Source of the DNA: an uncultured Bacteroidales bacterium
Lineage (GTDB): Bacteria; Bacteroidota; Bacteroidia; Bacteroidales; Bacteroidaceae
Assembly: GCA_937995875.1 (NCBI GenBank)
Contig: CALKIW010000023.1
Location: 1 to 13,505, forward strand
Reading direction: 5' to 3'
DNA length: 13,505 nucleotides
Positions within the stretch are counted from its first letter, which is position 1. Each line of letters starts with the position of its first letter. The notes under the pieces are model-generated. The model saw nothing but the letters and a program-made list of their open reading frames with translations, was not told the origin of the DNA and searched no databases. This document shows positions 6,791 through 13,505 of this stretch, in pieces. The position numbers and the translations under genes are program-made.

Positions 6791-8140
6791 CTAATAAGCG
6801 ATAGATTCGATACGGTCGCCGGGGGCAAAATGGATGAGTTGGAAAAATTCGTTCTGCATACCGGCAGAGCCCACCTGCACAAACTTCAGTGGGGTCTGCA
6901 AAGGTGTGTAAACGTTTTGGTCTTTCGTGCCCTTGAAACTCTTGCCGTATTTGTGGAGGCCCCGCAGGAAGAACTGCGCATGGTCGTAACCGGTGATGGC
7001 AAAGCGGGGCAGCGCATATTGCATATCCTGACGGAACCACCGACGGAAGTTTTGCTCCATGCGTTGCGTCTTGGGATCCAGCGGGTTGTGGTAGAAATAA
7101 GTGGGAATATACGTATCGAAGCGATGGAATTTGTCCAAGTTATATTCTGTGTACATCAGCCACTCGGTGTAGCCGTAGAGCGAAATGCGCAGGGAAGGAC
7201 GGTTGTTTTGCAGGCTTTCGAGCTTGGCGAGGGCGACGTTCAACTCCGGCGAACGCCCCGTATTCAGAATAACCACATTGGGTTTGTTGTCTCGGAAAGC
7301 CTTGCCAAACATCGCTTCGCTGCTGTTCAGATTGGTGATGCTGTAGTCGATGCGCTTGTTGGCCAATCGGTTGCGCAGGGCAAAGGTGAAGATGCCCTTC
7401 TTCGAGGTGGAGTCGTTGCAGTCGATAAGCACGGGGTGGGCATTGGGAAACCGCTGAAGAAAAGCCTCAATGGCATTGTTGTTCATCTTGTCGGGAGACT
7501 CCCAAACTTGGAAAATCTGGGGATAGCGGGCCACGTCGTCCCCATTGATGGAGAAGGGAATGACCATCTTGATGTTGCGGGCCTTGCAAAATTCGGCCAG
7601 CGCGTGAACCTGATGGCTGTAAAGCGGGCCGAAGATAATGTCACACTGGCCGGCCGCCGGGTCTTTGGTGAACTGGCTAATATCGGCATCTATGTTCACG
7701 TTCCAAGCGTGGACGTCGGTCGAGATGCCTGCGGCCGTAAGGTCTTCGAGTGCCAAAAGGAAGCCCCGATAGTATTCCACCATGCGGTGCCCATCGCCGT
7801 CTACATCGTGCAAAGGCAGCATAACGCCCACTTTGATGGGGTGGCTTCCCGGCGCGGCCTGAGGCTTATTTGCCTGTGCAACGGTCTGTTGCACGGTTCC
7901 TCCCTTGTGGAAAGGAATGAAAATATAGTCGCCCTTCTTCAATTCGTAACCCTCTGTCTTCATTTCGGGGTTGGCGTCCATCAGTTCCGGCATGGTGATG
8001 CCGTATTTCTTAGCGATGCCGAAGATGGTATCTTTCTTCTTCACCTTGTACATATCCTGCCATTTGTTCACCTGCGCCGATACGCCAGTGGCGAAACAAA
8101 AAGCAATGGCTATCCATAAATATCTTAGTTTTTTTCTCAT
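6791..8140 (-). CDS. Periplasmic protein with LysM domain and type-1 periplasmic-binding fold
   Basis: The product has 449 residues. Residues 1-22 are a signal peptide (cleavage after VSA, before QVNK). Residues 31-77 form one LysM domain, with the core YKVKKKDTIFGIAKKYGI and a closing YIFIPF strand. LysM binds the glycan of peptidoglycan. A Gln/Ala/Pro linker (about 80-98) leads to a type-1 periplasmic-binding fold from about 102 to 430. This part starts IKVGVMLPLHD and contains IIFGPLYSHQV, KMVIPFSING, PVLIDCND and FAITGYDHAQFF. Such domains are often annotated as amino-acid ABC-transporter binding proteins, but no permease or ATPase gene is nearby. The fold also occurs in the outer-membrane lipoprotein LpoA, which activates a peptidoglycan synthase. 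Here there is no lipobox Cys. A good -7 box lies 32 bases upstream, and PorT follows after 3 bp. The function is unknown. A cell-wall sensor or tether is my inference. Confidence 0.85.
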   Translation of the reverse strand: MRKKLRYLWIAIAFCFATGVSAQVNKWQDMYKVKKKDTIFGIAKKYGITMPELMDANPEMKTEGYELKKGDYIFIPFHKGGTVQQTVAQANKPQAAPGSHPIKVGVMLPLHDVDGDGHRMVEYYRGFLLALEDLTAAGISTDVHAWNVNIDADISQFTKDPAAGQCDIIFGPLYSHQVHALAEFCKARNIKMVIPFSINGDDVARYPQIFQVWESPDKMNNNAIEAFLQRFPNAHPVLIDCNDSTSKKGIFTFALRNRLANKRIDYSITNLNSSEAMFGKAFRDNKPNVVILNTGRSPELNVALAKLESLQNNRPSLRISLYGYTEWLMYTEYNLDKFHRFDTYIPTYFYHNPLDPKTQRMEQNFRRWFRQDMQYALPRFAITGYDHAQFFLRGLHKYGKSFKGTKDQNVYTPLQTPLKFVQVGSAGMQNEFFQLIHFAPGDRIESIAY

Positions 8141-8171
8141 ATTTTCATGTATACAAAATGCTACAATAGTG

Positions 8172-8179
8172 CAAAATTA
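8172..8179 (-). promoter_or_regulatory. -7 box of the LysM/PorT operon
   Basis: The minus strand reads TAATTTTG, a TAnnTTTG match, 32 bases before the LysM gene's start codon. A TTTG lies about 23 bases further upstream, a rather long spacing for a -33 element. It is one of two divergent promoters flanking the repeat arrays at 8231-8400. Confidence 0.55.
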
Positions 8180-8230
8180 CAAAAGTTCGGCGTAATAATC
8201 GCCAAAAATCAAAAGAATAACGCGTTTGAT

Positions 8231-8263
8231 AATTCATAATTCTTAATTCATAATTCATAATTT
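8231..8263. repeat. 7-bp tandem repeat AATTCAT
   Basis: Four heptamers lie head to tail at 8231-8258 (AATTCAT, AATTCTT, AATTCAT, AATTCAT), followed by a partial AATTT. TAACGCG flanks the array on each side (8218-8224 and 8267-8273), which makes a larger imperfect direct repeat. It is purely intergenic. Confidence 0.8.
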
Positions 8264-8310
8264 GGCTAACGCGATTGTAATTCACAATTAGTGCTATGGT
8301 GTTTAATTAT

Positions 8311-8405
8311 TCACTCCTCACTCTTCGTTCTTCACTTTAATTTATATTCTTCATTCTTCACTCTTCGTTCTTCACTTTAATTTATATTCTTCGTTCTTCA
8401 CTCTT
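8311..8405. repeat. 40-bp tandem repeat, 2.4 copies
   Basis: Unit 1 is 8311-8350, unit 2 is 8351-8390, and a partial third unit runs from 8391. Bases 8318-8352 and 8358-8392 are identical over 35 positions. Each unit is pyrimidine-rich on the plus strand and is built of smaller TTCACTC/TTCGTTC blocks. It lies about 75 bases upstream of the plus-strand promoter at 8479. Such direct repeats can change copy number by slippage or recombination. Confidence 0.85.
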
Positions 8406-8478
8406 ATTTCTTCTCTCCTAATTCATAGCTTATATAACTTTTAACTCCTGCGGCACAACTTTTTCATGCGAAAATTGT

Positions 8479-8486
8479 TATCTTTG
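8479..8486 (+). promoter_or_regulatory. -7 box for the CHU_C-domain secreted protein
   Basis: TATCTTTG matches TAnnTTTG exactly and lies 20 bases before the ATG at 8507, so the 5' leader would be very short. A weak T-rich -33 candidate (ACTTTTT, 8458-8464) has roughly the right spacing. It is divergent to the promoter at 8172-8179. Confidence 0.65.
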
Positions 8487-8506
8487 CAAAACGAAAATTT
8501 TGCCAA

Positions 8507-9226
8507 ATGAAAACAAAACCCTATATCATTCTCGCACTCCTACTGCTGTTGGCAATAACGGCAAAGGCACAGGGCGAGTTTCCAACCATATCTCCATCGG
8601 CCACCTATACAGACTCCGACGGAAACGAACAAACCGAAACGGCCATATCGGAGTCGGCTCCGCTCACCGTGAACTTCAAGGCCAATGCCGAAAACACGGC
8701 AGGATGGACAGCGCACTACGAATGGCATTTCTACAAGGAAGGTAACCGAGACCAAGTGTATCTCAAGCGATACGAGGAGAACACCAGCCTTACTTTTGTC
8801 GAGGCCGGAGCACATTATATAGAATTGTGGGCGATTTTCACACAGGGAACCGACAGCGTGGCCTACACCGATGTGTATTGGAAATCGGAAGGTTCGCCCC
8901 TCTCCGTTTCCATTTCAGAGAGCAAACTTGAAATGCCCAACGCCTTCTCGCCCAACGGCGATGGCATCAACGACATCTACAAAGCTAAGGAAGGCTACCA
9001 GAGTTTGGTGGAATTTAAAGCCACTATCTTCAATAGGTGGGGACAGAAACTCTATTCGTGGGACGACCCCGCAGGCGGATGGGACGGCAAATACAAAGGC
9101 AAAGACGTGAAACAAGGTGTGTATTTTGTTCTTGTCAAGGCCAAAGGGGCCGACGGTCGGAAGTTCAACATCAAGCGAGACGTAAACTTATTGAGAGGCT
9201 ATACGGAGGGCAGCAGTCTCCCGTAA
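8507..9226 (+). CDS. Small secreted protein with gliding-motility-type (CHU_C / T9SS type B) C-terminal domain
   Basis: The product has 239 residues. Residues 1-21 are a signal peptide (hydrophobic core IILALLLLLAITA, cleavage at AKA before QGE). Residues about 28-128 look like one PKD-like beta-sandwich, with APLTVNFKANA, TAHYEWHFYKEG and AGAHYIELWA. Residues 143-231 match the gliding motility-associated C-terminal domain: MPNAFSPNGDGINDIY, then FNRWGQKLY, GGWDGKYKGK, QGVYFVLVKA and a final NLLRGY. In Bacteroidota this domain is the type B sorting signal that sends proteins through the type IX secretion system to the cell surface. The chain continues 7 residues beyond RGY (TEGSSLP), a small oddity. 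The protein is short for this class and has no evident catalytic domain, so a surface adhesin or structural role is plausible but inferred. It is divergent to the LysM/PorT operon, and uvrA follows after 107 bp. Confidence 0.88.
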   Translation: MKTKPYIILALLLLLAITAKAQGEFPTISPSATYTDSDGNEQTETAISESAPLTVNFKANAENTAGWTAHYEWHFYKEGNRDQVYLKRYEENTSLTFVEAGAHYIELWAIFTQGTDSVAYTDVYWKSEGSPLSVSISESKLEMPNAFSPNGDGINDIYKAKEGYQSLVEFKATIFNRWGQKLYSWDDPAGGWDGKYKGKDVKQGVYFVLVKAKGADGRKFNIKRDVNLLRGYTEGSSLP

Positions 9227-9256
9227 CACCTCACAGAGTCGCGGAAAAAGGCTTTA

Positions 9257-9307
9257 GTCGGATCGGTCAGACCAGTCTGGCCTGCCCTAAGAAATCCGAC
9301 CGGTCCG
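9257..9307 (+). promoter_or_regulatory. Nested inverted repeats in the uvrA leader
   Basis: Three pairings compete within 51 bases. GTCGGAT (9257-9263) pairs with ATCCGAC (9294-9300). CGGATCGGTC (9259-9268) pairs with GACCGGTCCG (9298-9307) with one G-U wobble. GGTCAGAC (9265-9272) pairs with GTCTGGCC (9275-9282) as a near-palindrome. No T run follows, so it is not an ordinary terminator. It may be a protein-binding site, a regulatory leader or an extragenic repeat. There is no LexA-type site that I can recognise with confidence. Confidence 0.5.
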
Positions 9308-9333
9308 CCCAAAACCAACAAACACAACACAAC

Positions 9334-12249
9334 ATGGCTTCAAAAGATAAGCATCAGAATAACAATCCACAAGACACCATATCACTACGCCGCACGAACA
9401 AGACCGGAAACAGCCCGGCATCCACGCCCTCACAAGGGCCGGGAGAAGATGCGTCGTGGATTGATGTGTACGGCGCCCGTGTGCATAACCTGAAGAATAT
9501 CGACGTGAAGATTCCCCGAAACTCGCTCACGGTGATCACCGGACTGTCGGGATCGGGCAAGTCGTCGCTGGCCTTCGACACCATTTTTGCCGAAGGACAA
9601 CGCCGATACATCGAAACTTTCTCGGCTTATGCCCGCAACTTCTTAGGCAATATTGAGCGCCCCGACGTGGACAAGATTACGGGATTAAGTCCTGTAATCA
9701 GCATCGAACAGAAGACCACCAACAAGAATCCACGCTCTACGGTGGGCACGACAACCGAGATTTACGACTACCTCAGGCTGCTCTACGCCCGCGCCGGAAC
9801 GGCCTACAGCTACATGAGCGGTGAAAAGATGGTGAAATACACTGAGGAGAAAGTCATCGAGATGATTCTCTCAGACTACGACGGCCATGCCATCTATATC
9901 CTCGCACCACTCGTTCGGCAGCGCAAGGGGCACTATCGCGAATTGTTCGACAGTATGCGCCGCAAAGGATACCTCTATGTCCGTGTGGACGGTGAGATAC
10001 AGGAAATCACACGAGGCATGAAGGTGGACCGCTATAAAAACCACAACATCGAGGTGATTATAGACAAACTGAAGGTGCAGGGCAAGGACGAGGAACGACT
10101 GAAACGCAGCGTCGAAGTGGCCATGAGGCAGGGAGATGGGGTCATCATGATTATGGACAAGGAAACGGGTGAGGCCCGCAACTTCTCCAAACGGCTCATG
10201 GACCCCGTGACGGGCATCTCATACGGAGAGCCGGCACCCAACATTTTTTCGTTCAACTCGCCCGAAGGCGCGTGCCCCCGCTGCAAAGGACTGGGCTATG
10301 TGAGCGAAATCGACATCAAGAAGGTAATCCCCGATCAGGAACTAAGCATCCGAAAGGGAGCCATCGCACCGCTCGGACGGTATAAGAATCAAATGATTTT
10401 CTGGCAGATTGAGGCCATTCTGAAGAAGTATGAATGTGACCTCAACACGCCGTTCAAGGATATTCCGCAGGACGCTGTGGACGAAATCATGAACGGAACA
10501 CTCGAAAATGTGCGCATCGACAAGGACGTGGTGCACACGTCGAGCGACTACTTCGTGGCATTCGACGGGGTGGTGAAATACCTGCGCATGGTGATGGAGA
10601 CCGACGATTCGACGACCAGTCAGAAATGGGCATCACAGTTTTTGGCCGATGCCGTGTGTCCCGAATGTAAGGGATTGAGGCTCAAACGCGAATCGCTGTC
10701 GTACAAAATGTGGGACAAGAACATTTCGGAGGTGTCTAATCTCGACATGAGCGACCTCATGGAATGGCTCGACCACGTGGAGGAACACCTCGACAACCAA
10801 CAGCAAATCATTGCGCACGAGATTGTGAAAGAGCTGCGCACGCGTGTGAATTTCCTGTTGCAGGTGGGGTTGGACTACCTCGCTCTCAGTCGCCAATCGA
10901 GTTCGTTGTCGGGCGGCGAGAGCCAGCGCATCCGACTGGCTACACAGATTGGCTCGCAGTTGGTCAATGTGTTGTACATCCTCGACGAGCCAAGCATCGG
11001 ACTGCATCAGCGCGACAACCAACGGCTCATCAACTCATTGAAAGAGCTACGCGATCTTGGGAACACGGTCATCGTTGTGGAACACGACGAAGACATGATG
11101 CGCGCTGCAGACTGGATTATCGACATCGGGCCGCGAGCCGGCCGCAAAGGCGGTGAGGTGGTGTTTCAAGGCACGCCCGACGAAATGCTCAAGACACAGA
11201 CCATCACGGCGCAATACCTCAACGGTGAGCGCAAAATAGAAATTCCCGAACACCGCAGGAAAGGCAACGGAAAGTCTATCAAAATCATCGGGGCACACGG
11301 CAACAACCTCAAGAACATCGACGTGGAGTTCCCGTTGGGCAGCCTCATCGTGGTGACGGGCGTGTCGGGATCGGGCAAATCGACACTCGTCAATGAAACC
11401 CTGCAACCCATCCTCTCACAGCATTTCTACAAATCGTTGAAGAAACCCATGCCCTACGAGAAGATAGAAGGCATCGACAACATTGACAAGGTGGTGAATG
11501 TGGACCAAAGTCCCATCGGCCGCACGCCACGTTCCAACCCTGCCACCTACACGGGGGTGTTCAGCGACATCCGCAATCTCTACGTCAATCTGCCGGAAGC
11601 CAAGATTCGGGGCTACAAACCCGGCCGCTTCTCGTTCAACGTGAAGGGCGGCCGATGCGAAGCCTGCGGCGGTAACGGCTACAAGACCATAGAGATGAAC
11701 TTCCTGCCCAACGTCATGGTGCCCTGCGAAGTGTGTCACGGCAAGCGTTACAACCGAGAGACCTTGGAGGTGCGCTTCAAGGGAAAGTCGATCGCCGACG
11801 TGCTCGACATGACCATCAATCAGGCGGTGGAGTTCTTCGAAAACGTGCCGACCATCCTACCAAAAATCAAAACTTTACAAGATGTTGGACTGGGTTATAT
11901 TAAGCTCGGACAGAGTTCCACCACGTTGTCGGGCGGTGAGAGTCAGCGCGTGAAACTGGCCACCGAACTCGCCAAGCGCGACACGGGCAAGACACTCTAC
12001 ATCCTCGACGAGCCCACCACCGGCCTGCACTTCGAGGACATACGCATCCTGATGAATGTGTTGCAGCAACTTGTGCATCGCGGCAACACGGTAATCATCA
12101 TCGAACACAACCTCGACGTGATTCGTCTGGCCGACTATATCATCGACATCGGACCCGAAGGTGGACGGAACGGCGGCAAAGTGCTCACCACCGGCACACC
12201 CGAACAGATTGCCAAAAGCAAAAAAGGATTCACGCCGAAGTATATATAA
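9334..12249 (+). CDS. uvrA: UvrA, excinuclease ABC subunit A
   Basis: UvrA is the DNA-damage-sensing ATPase of nucleotide excision repair. It loads UvrB onto lesions as a dimer. The protein has 971 residues with two ABC modules. Half 1 has Walker A GLSGSGKSS at 70-78, signature LSGGESQR at 525-532 and Walker B YILDEPSIGLH at 548-558. Half 2 has GVSGSGKST at 676-684, LSGGESQR at 865-872 and YILDEPTTGLH at 889-899. The zinc cysteines C775/C778/C798/C801 have the standard spacing. In the first half C314/C317 and C442/C445 are present, but the earlier pair of the E. coli finger (C253/C256) is replaced by Asp290 and Thr293. A Ser/Thr/Gly-rich extension of about 40 residues precedes the conserved WIDVYGARVHNLKN start. 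There is no later ATG before residue 161, so the ATG at 9334 is the best choice. Co-transcription with the upstream gene is possible, because no TAnnTTTG box lies in the 107-bp gap. Confidence 0.97.
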   Translation: MASKDKHQNNNPQDTISLRRTNKTGNSPASTPSQGPGEDASWIDVYGARVHNLKNIDVKIPRNSLTVITGLSGSGKSSLAFDTIFAEGQRRYIETFSAYARNFLGNIERPDVDKITGLSPVISIEQKTTNKNPRSTVGTTTEIYDYLRLLYARAGTAYSYMSGEKMVKYTEEKVIEMILSDYDGHAIYILAPLVRQRKGHYRELFDSMRRKGYLYVRVDGEIQEITRGMKVDRYKNHNIEVIIDKLKVQGKDEERLKRSVEVAMRQGDGVIMIMDKETGEARNFSKRLMDPVTGISYGEPAPNIFSFNSPEGACPRCKGLGYVSEIDIKKVIPDQELSIRKGAIAPLGRYKNQMIFWQIEAILKKYECDLNTPFKDIPQDAVDEIMNGTLENVRIDKDVVHTSSDYFVAFDGVVKYLRMVMETDDSTTSQKWASQFLADAVCPECKGLRLKRESLSYKMWDKNISEVSNLDMSDLMEWLDHVEEHLDNQQQIIAHEIVKELRTRVNFLLQVGLDYLALSRQSSSLSGGESQRIRLATQIGSQLVNVLYILDEPSIGLHQRDNQRLINSLKELRDLGNTVIVVEHDEDMMRAADWIIDIGPRAGRKGGEVVFQGTPDEMLKTQTITAQYLNGERKIEIPEHRRKGNGKSIKIIGAHGNNLKNIDVEFPLGSLIVVTGVSGSGKSTLVNETLQPILSQHFYKSLKKPMPYEKIEGIDNIDKVVNVDQSPIGRTPRSNPATYTGVFSDIRNLYVNLPEAKIRGYKPGRFSFNVKGGRCEACGGNGYKTIEMNFLPNVMVPCEVCHGKRYNRETLEVRFKGKSIADVLDMTINQAVEFFENVPTILPKIKTLQDVGLGYIKLGQSSTTLSGGESQRVKLATELAKRDTGKTLYILDEPTTGLHFEDIRILMNVLQQLVHRGNTVIIIEHNLDVIRLADYIIDIGPEGGRNGGKVLTTGTPEQIAKSKKGFTPKYI

Positions 12250-12369
12250 ATGGTGTCACCAATGGCCGACGCTTCAGACTTTTTCGGCATACCGTTCACG
12301 CCTATGATATATAGGTAGCGTCCTGAAACTACCGTCGTTCGTGCCTTTTCACCACTAACAACAACCTTC

Positions 12370-12393
12370 CCGTTTCCGTCAATGGGGAAACGG
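12370..12393. other. 8-bp stem-loop just upstream of the TPR gene
   Basis: CCGTTTCC (12370-12377) pairs perfectly with GGAAACGG (12386-12393) around an 8-base loop, 16 bases before the start codon at 12410. It lies too far from the uvrA stop and has no T run, so it is not a clear uvrA terminator. It could affect translation of the TPR gene or serve as an operator. The rest of the 160-bp gap after uvrA holds only a small TGGTG-T-CACCA palindrome (12251-12261). Confidence 0.45.
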
Positions 12394-12409
12394 AACATGA
12401 CACAAATAT

Positions 12410-13093
12410 ATGATGCATAAAACCATCTTCCTTGTCCTCGCAACAGCACTTCTTGCCGTTGCTCCGATTCACGCTCAAAACAATTATAACGCGCTGCGCG
12501 ACAGTTTGGCCAAGGCCAATGACGCCCTCTCCTATCATCCCGATTCCATCGACCTGCGACTGCGGAAGGCAGCTTGGAACATGGAGCTGGAACAATGGCA
12601 GTATGCTAAAGACGAATACGACAGGGTGCTCAATCAACAGCCTCAGAACATCGCGGCGCTGTATTACCGCGCTTATGCCAACACACAGCTGCACCGATAC
12701 AACTTTGCCCGCGCTGACTATCAGCGTTTGTTGGAGGTTGTTCCCGGCAACTTCGAGGCACAGTTGGGACTGGCGTTGCTCAACCAAAAGGACAAACACC
12801 ACACCGAAGCCCTCGACGGCATCAACCGGCTGGTCACCGTTCATCCCGACTCGGCCATCGCATGGGCTGCCCGTGCCGGCATAGAGGAAGAACTGGGTAT
12901 GCTCGAACTGGCCGAATACGACTACTCCAAAGCCATCAGTCTTGCTCCCCGCAACGCGGAATTTCTCCTCGCCCGTGCCGACATCCGCATCCGATTGGCT
13001 CAATTCGACAAAGCCAAACAAGACCTCGACACCATCGTACGACTGGGCACGCCTCGTCTGGCACTGAAAGAATGGTACGAAAAATGCAAATAG
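12410..13093 (+). CDS. Secreted tetratricopeptide-repeat protein
   Basis: The product has 227 residues and a signal peptide at about 1-22 (core IFLVLATALLAVAPIHA, then QNNY). There is no lipobox, so a soluble periplasmic protein is expected. After a short helix (24-46) the rest is five consecutive 34-residue TPR units in perfect phase: 47-80, 81-114, 115-148, 149-182 and 183-216. Each ends near a Pro/Asn/Asp-containing turn (QQPQN, VVPGN, VHPDS, LAPRN). A short capping helix closes the protein (217-227). TPR arrays form a curved scaffold for protein binding, and no catalytic domain is present. The start could be either of two adjacent ATGs (12410 or 12413). The gene is convergent with the nuclease gene, with 30 bp between the stop codons and no evident terminator. 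Its partner is unknown. Such proteins in Bacteroidales often serve envelope assembly. Confidence 0.85.
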   Translation: MMHKTIFLVLATALLAVAPIHAQNNYNALRDSLAKANDALSYHPDSIDLRLRKAAWNMELEQWQYAKDEYDRVLNQQPQNIAALYYRAYANTQLHRYNFARADYQRLLEVVPGNFEAQLGLALLNQKDKHHTEALDGINRLVTVHPDSAIAWAARAGIEEELGMLELAEYDYSKAISLAPRNAEFLLARADIRIRLAQFDKAKQDLDTIVRLGTPRLALKEWYEKCK

Positions 13094-13123
13094 GGAACGC
13101 TCAATATAAATAGCAAGGCGACT

Positions 13124-13505
13124 CTACCAAGCCTTCAGATTGGCCGCAGCTTCCACCCTACGCTCTGTGCTGTCGGGCAGAGCGGGAAAGAAATCCATTC
13201 CCGTGATGCGTTCCACGTCATCAACCGTGTTCATATATTCACTCTTGGAACGCCGCCCACCCTCATTCTTGAAAACAAATCCAATGGCTTTCGGCGTGCC
13301 TTTCATACAGAGTATCACCTTGAAAAAACCCGTAGGCACGGTGATGCGACGCTGCCGGCCAATCTTCTTTTGGGATGTTTTCGACACTATCGGGCCACAC
13401 ACAATATAAATCTCGCCATACCGCCGGGCCCAGTCGCGGCATTGCATTTCCAGATTGTTCCAGTCGCCGGCATTGAGACTGTGCAGTTGCGGACAAATAT
13501 TGGTC
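13124..13505 (-). CDS. DNA/RNA non-specific endonuclease (NUC1 family), 5' end cut by the window edge
   Basis: Only the last 126 codons are in the window, and the frame is open to the right edge with no stop. The partial product starts TNICPQLHSLNAGDWNNLE and continues CRDWARRYGEIYIVCGPI. This is the conserved second half of the NUC1 (Serratia nuclease-like, His-Me finger) fold. In that family the Asn of the N-x-x-P-Q motif and the Glu of the W-x-x-LE motif help bind the Mg2+ ion, and both are present. The DRGH catalytic motif would lie upstream and cannot be checked. Later features such as VPTGFFKVIL and the ERITGMDFFPALPD ending are also typical. These enzymes cut single- and double-stranded DNA and RNA and are usually exported. 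Whether this one has a signal peptide is not visible. It is convergent with the TPR gene. Confidence 0.88.
   Translation of the reverse strand, partial: TNICPQLHSLNAGDWNNLEMQCRDWARRYGEIYIVCGPIVSKTSQKKIGRQRRITVPTGFFKVILCMKGTPKAIGFVFKNEGGRRSKSEYMNTVDDVERITGMDFFPALPDSTERRVEAAANLKAW

Noticed and set aside
6776..8119. Long plus-strand open frame (447 codons) antisense to the LysM/binding-fold gene
   Set aside because: It is a codon-bias shadow. Its translation has no recognisable domain, while the minus strand gives a signal peptide, LysM and binding fold.
8311..8405. CRISPR or IS ends in the 40-bp repeats
   Set aside because: Pure tandem repetition without spacers, no terminal inverted repeats and no transposase gene.
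9037..9333. Upstream in-frame extension of UvrA (99 codons before 9334)
   Set aside because: It overlaps the CHU_C-domain gene in another frame and passes through the structured leader. The translation before the ATG at 9334 is not UvrA-like.
12264..12283. uvrA terminator formed by GCCGA...TCGGC
   Set aside because: Only a 5-bp stem with a loop of about ten bases and no following T run on the plus strand.
12135..12449. Minus-strand 104-codon frame spanning the uvrA-TPR gap
   Set aside because: It overlaps the 3' end of uvrA and the start of the TPR gene on the other strand. Its one protein-like stretch is short, and I recognise no family.

Overview
The window looks like the chromosome of a member of Bacteroidota, most likely a Prevotella-type Bacteroidales. 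Three things support this. Upstream boxes match the Bacteroidota -7 consensus TAnnTTTG. There is a short secreted protein with a gliding-motility-type (CHU_C, type IX secretion type B) C-terminal domain. There are also a PorT-family beta-barrel and a LysM/periplasmic-binding fusion of Bacteroidales type. Nothing looks like phage, plasmid or IS DNA, and no CRISPR array is visible. Most genes are housekeeping or envelope genes.

Layout, left to right. Three ~22-bp tandem repeats lie at the left edge, before a small charged hypothetical protein (137-559, +). A 27-codon candidate ORF overlaps its 3' end. A perfect 16-bp stem terminator (660-697) follows and faces a tRNA-Tyr(GTA) on the minus strand (719-801). 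Next comes a minus-strand block: a MATE exporter (987-2315), a YjjG-like HAD nucleotidase (2398-3117) and a flavin-reductase-like protein (3114-3677). The last two overlap by ATGA. A gene-free stretch of about 720 bp (3678-4398) is full of inverted and direct repeats and ends in a minus-strand terminator. It is followed by a POT-family peptide transporter (4399-5925, -).

The next block is an apparent two-gene minus-strand envelope operon: a LysM plus periplasmic-binding-fold protein (6791-8140), then a PorT-family beta-barrel (6035-6787) only 3 bp downstream. A 366-bp AT-rich divergent intergenic region carries two arrays of short tandem repeats between two good promoters. The plus-strand genes are then the CHU_C-domain secreted protein (8507-9226), uvrA (9334-12249) with a leader full of nested inverted repeats, and a secreted protein with five TPRs (12410-13093). 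The 3' part of a NUC1-type DNA/RNA endonuclease (13124-13505, -) is cut by the right edge.

The strongest leads are non-coding or architectural: the structured intergenic repeat region at 3900-4265, the LysM-binding-fold/PorT operon with no transporter genes beside it, the tandem arrays between divergent envelope promoters, and the uvrA leader. UvrA also lacks half of its first zinc finger. I do not see a clearly new multi-gene system. All family assignments come from motif reading, with no database search.
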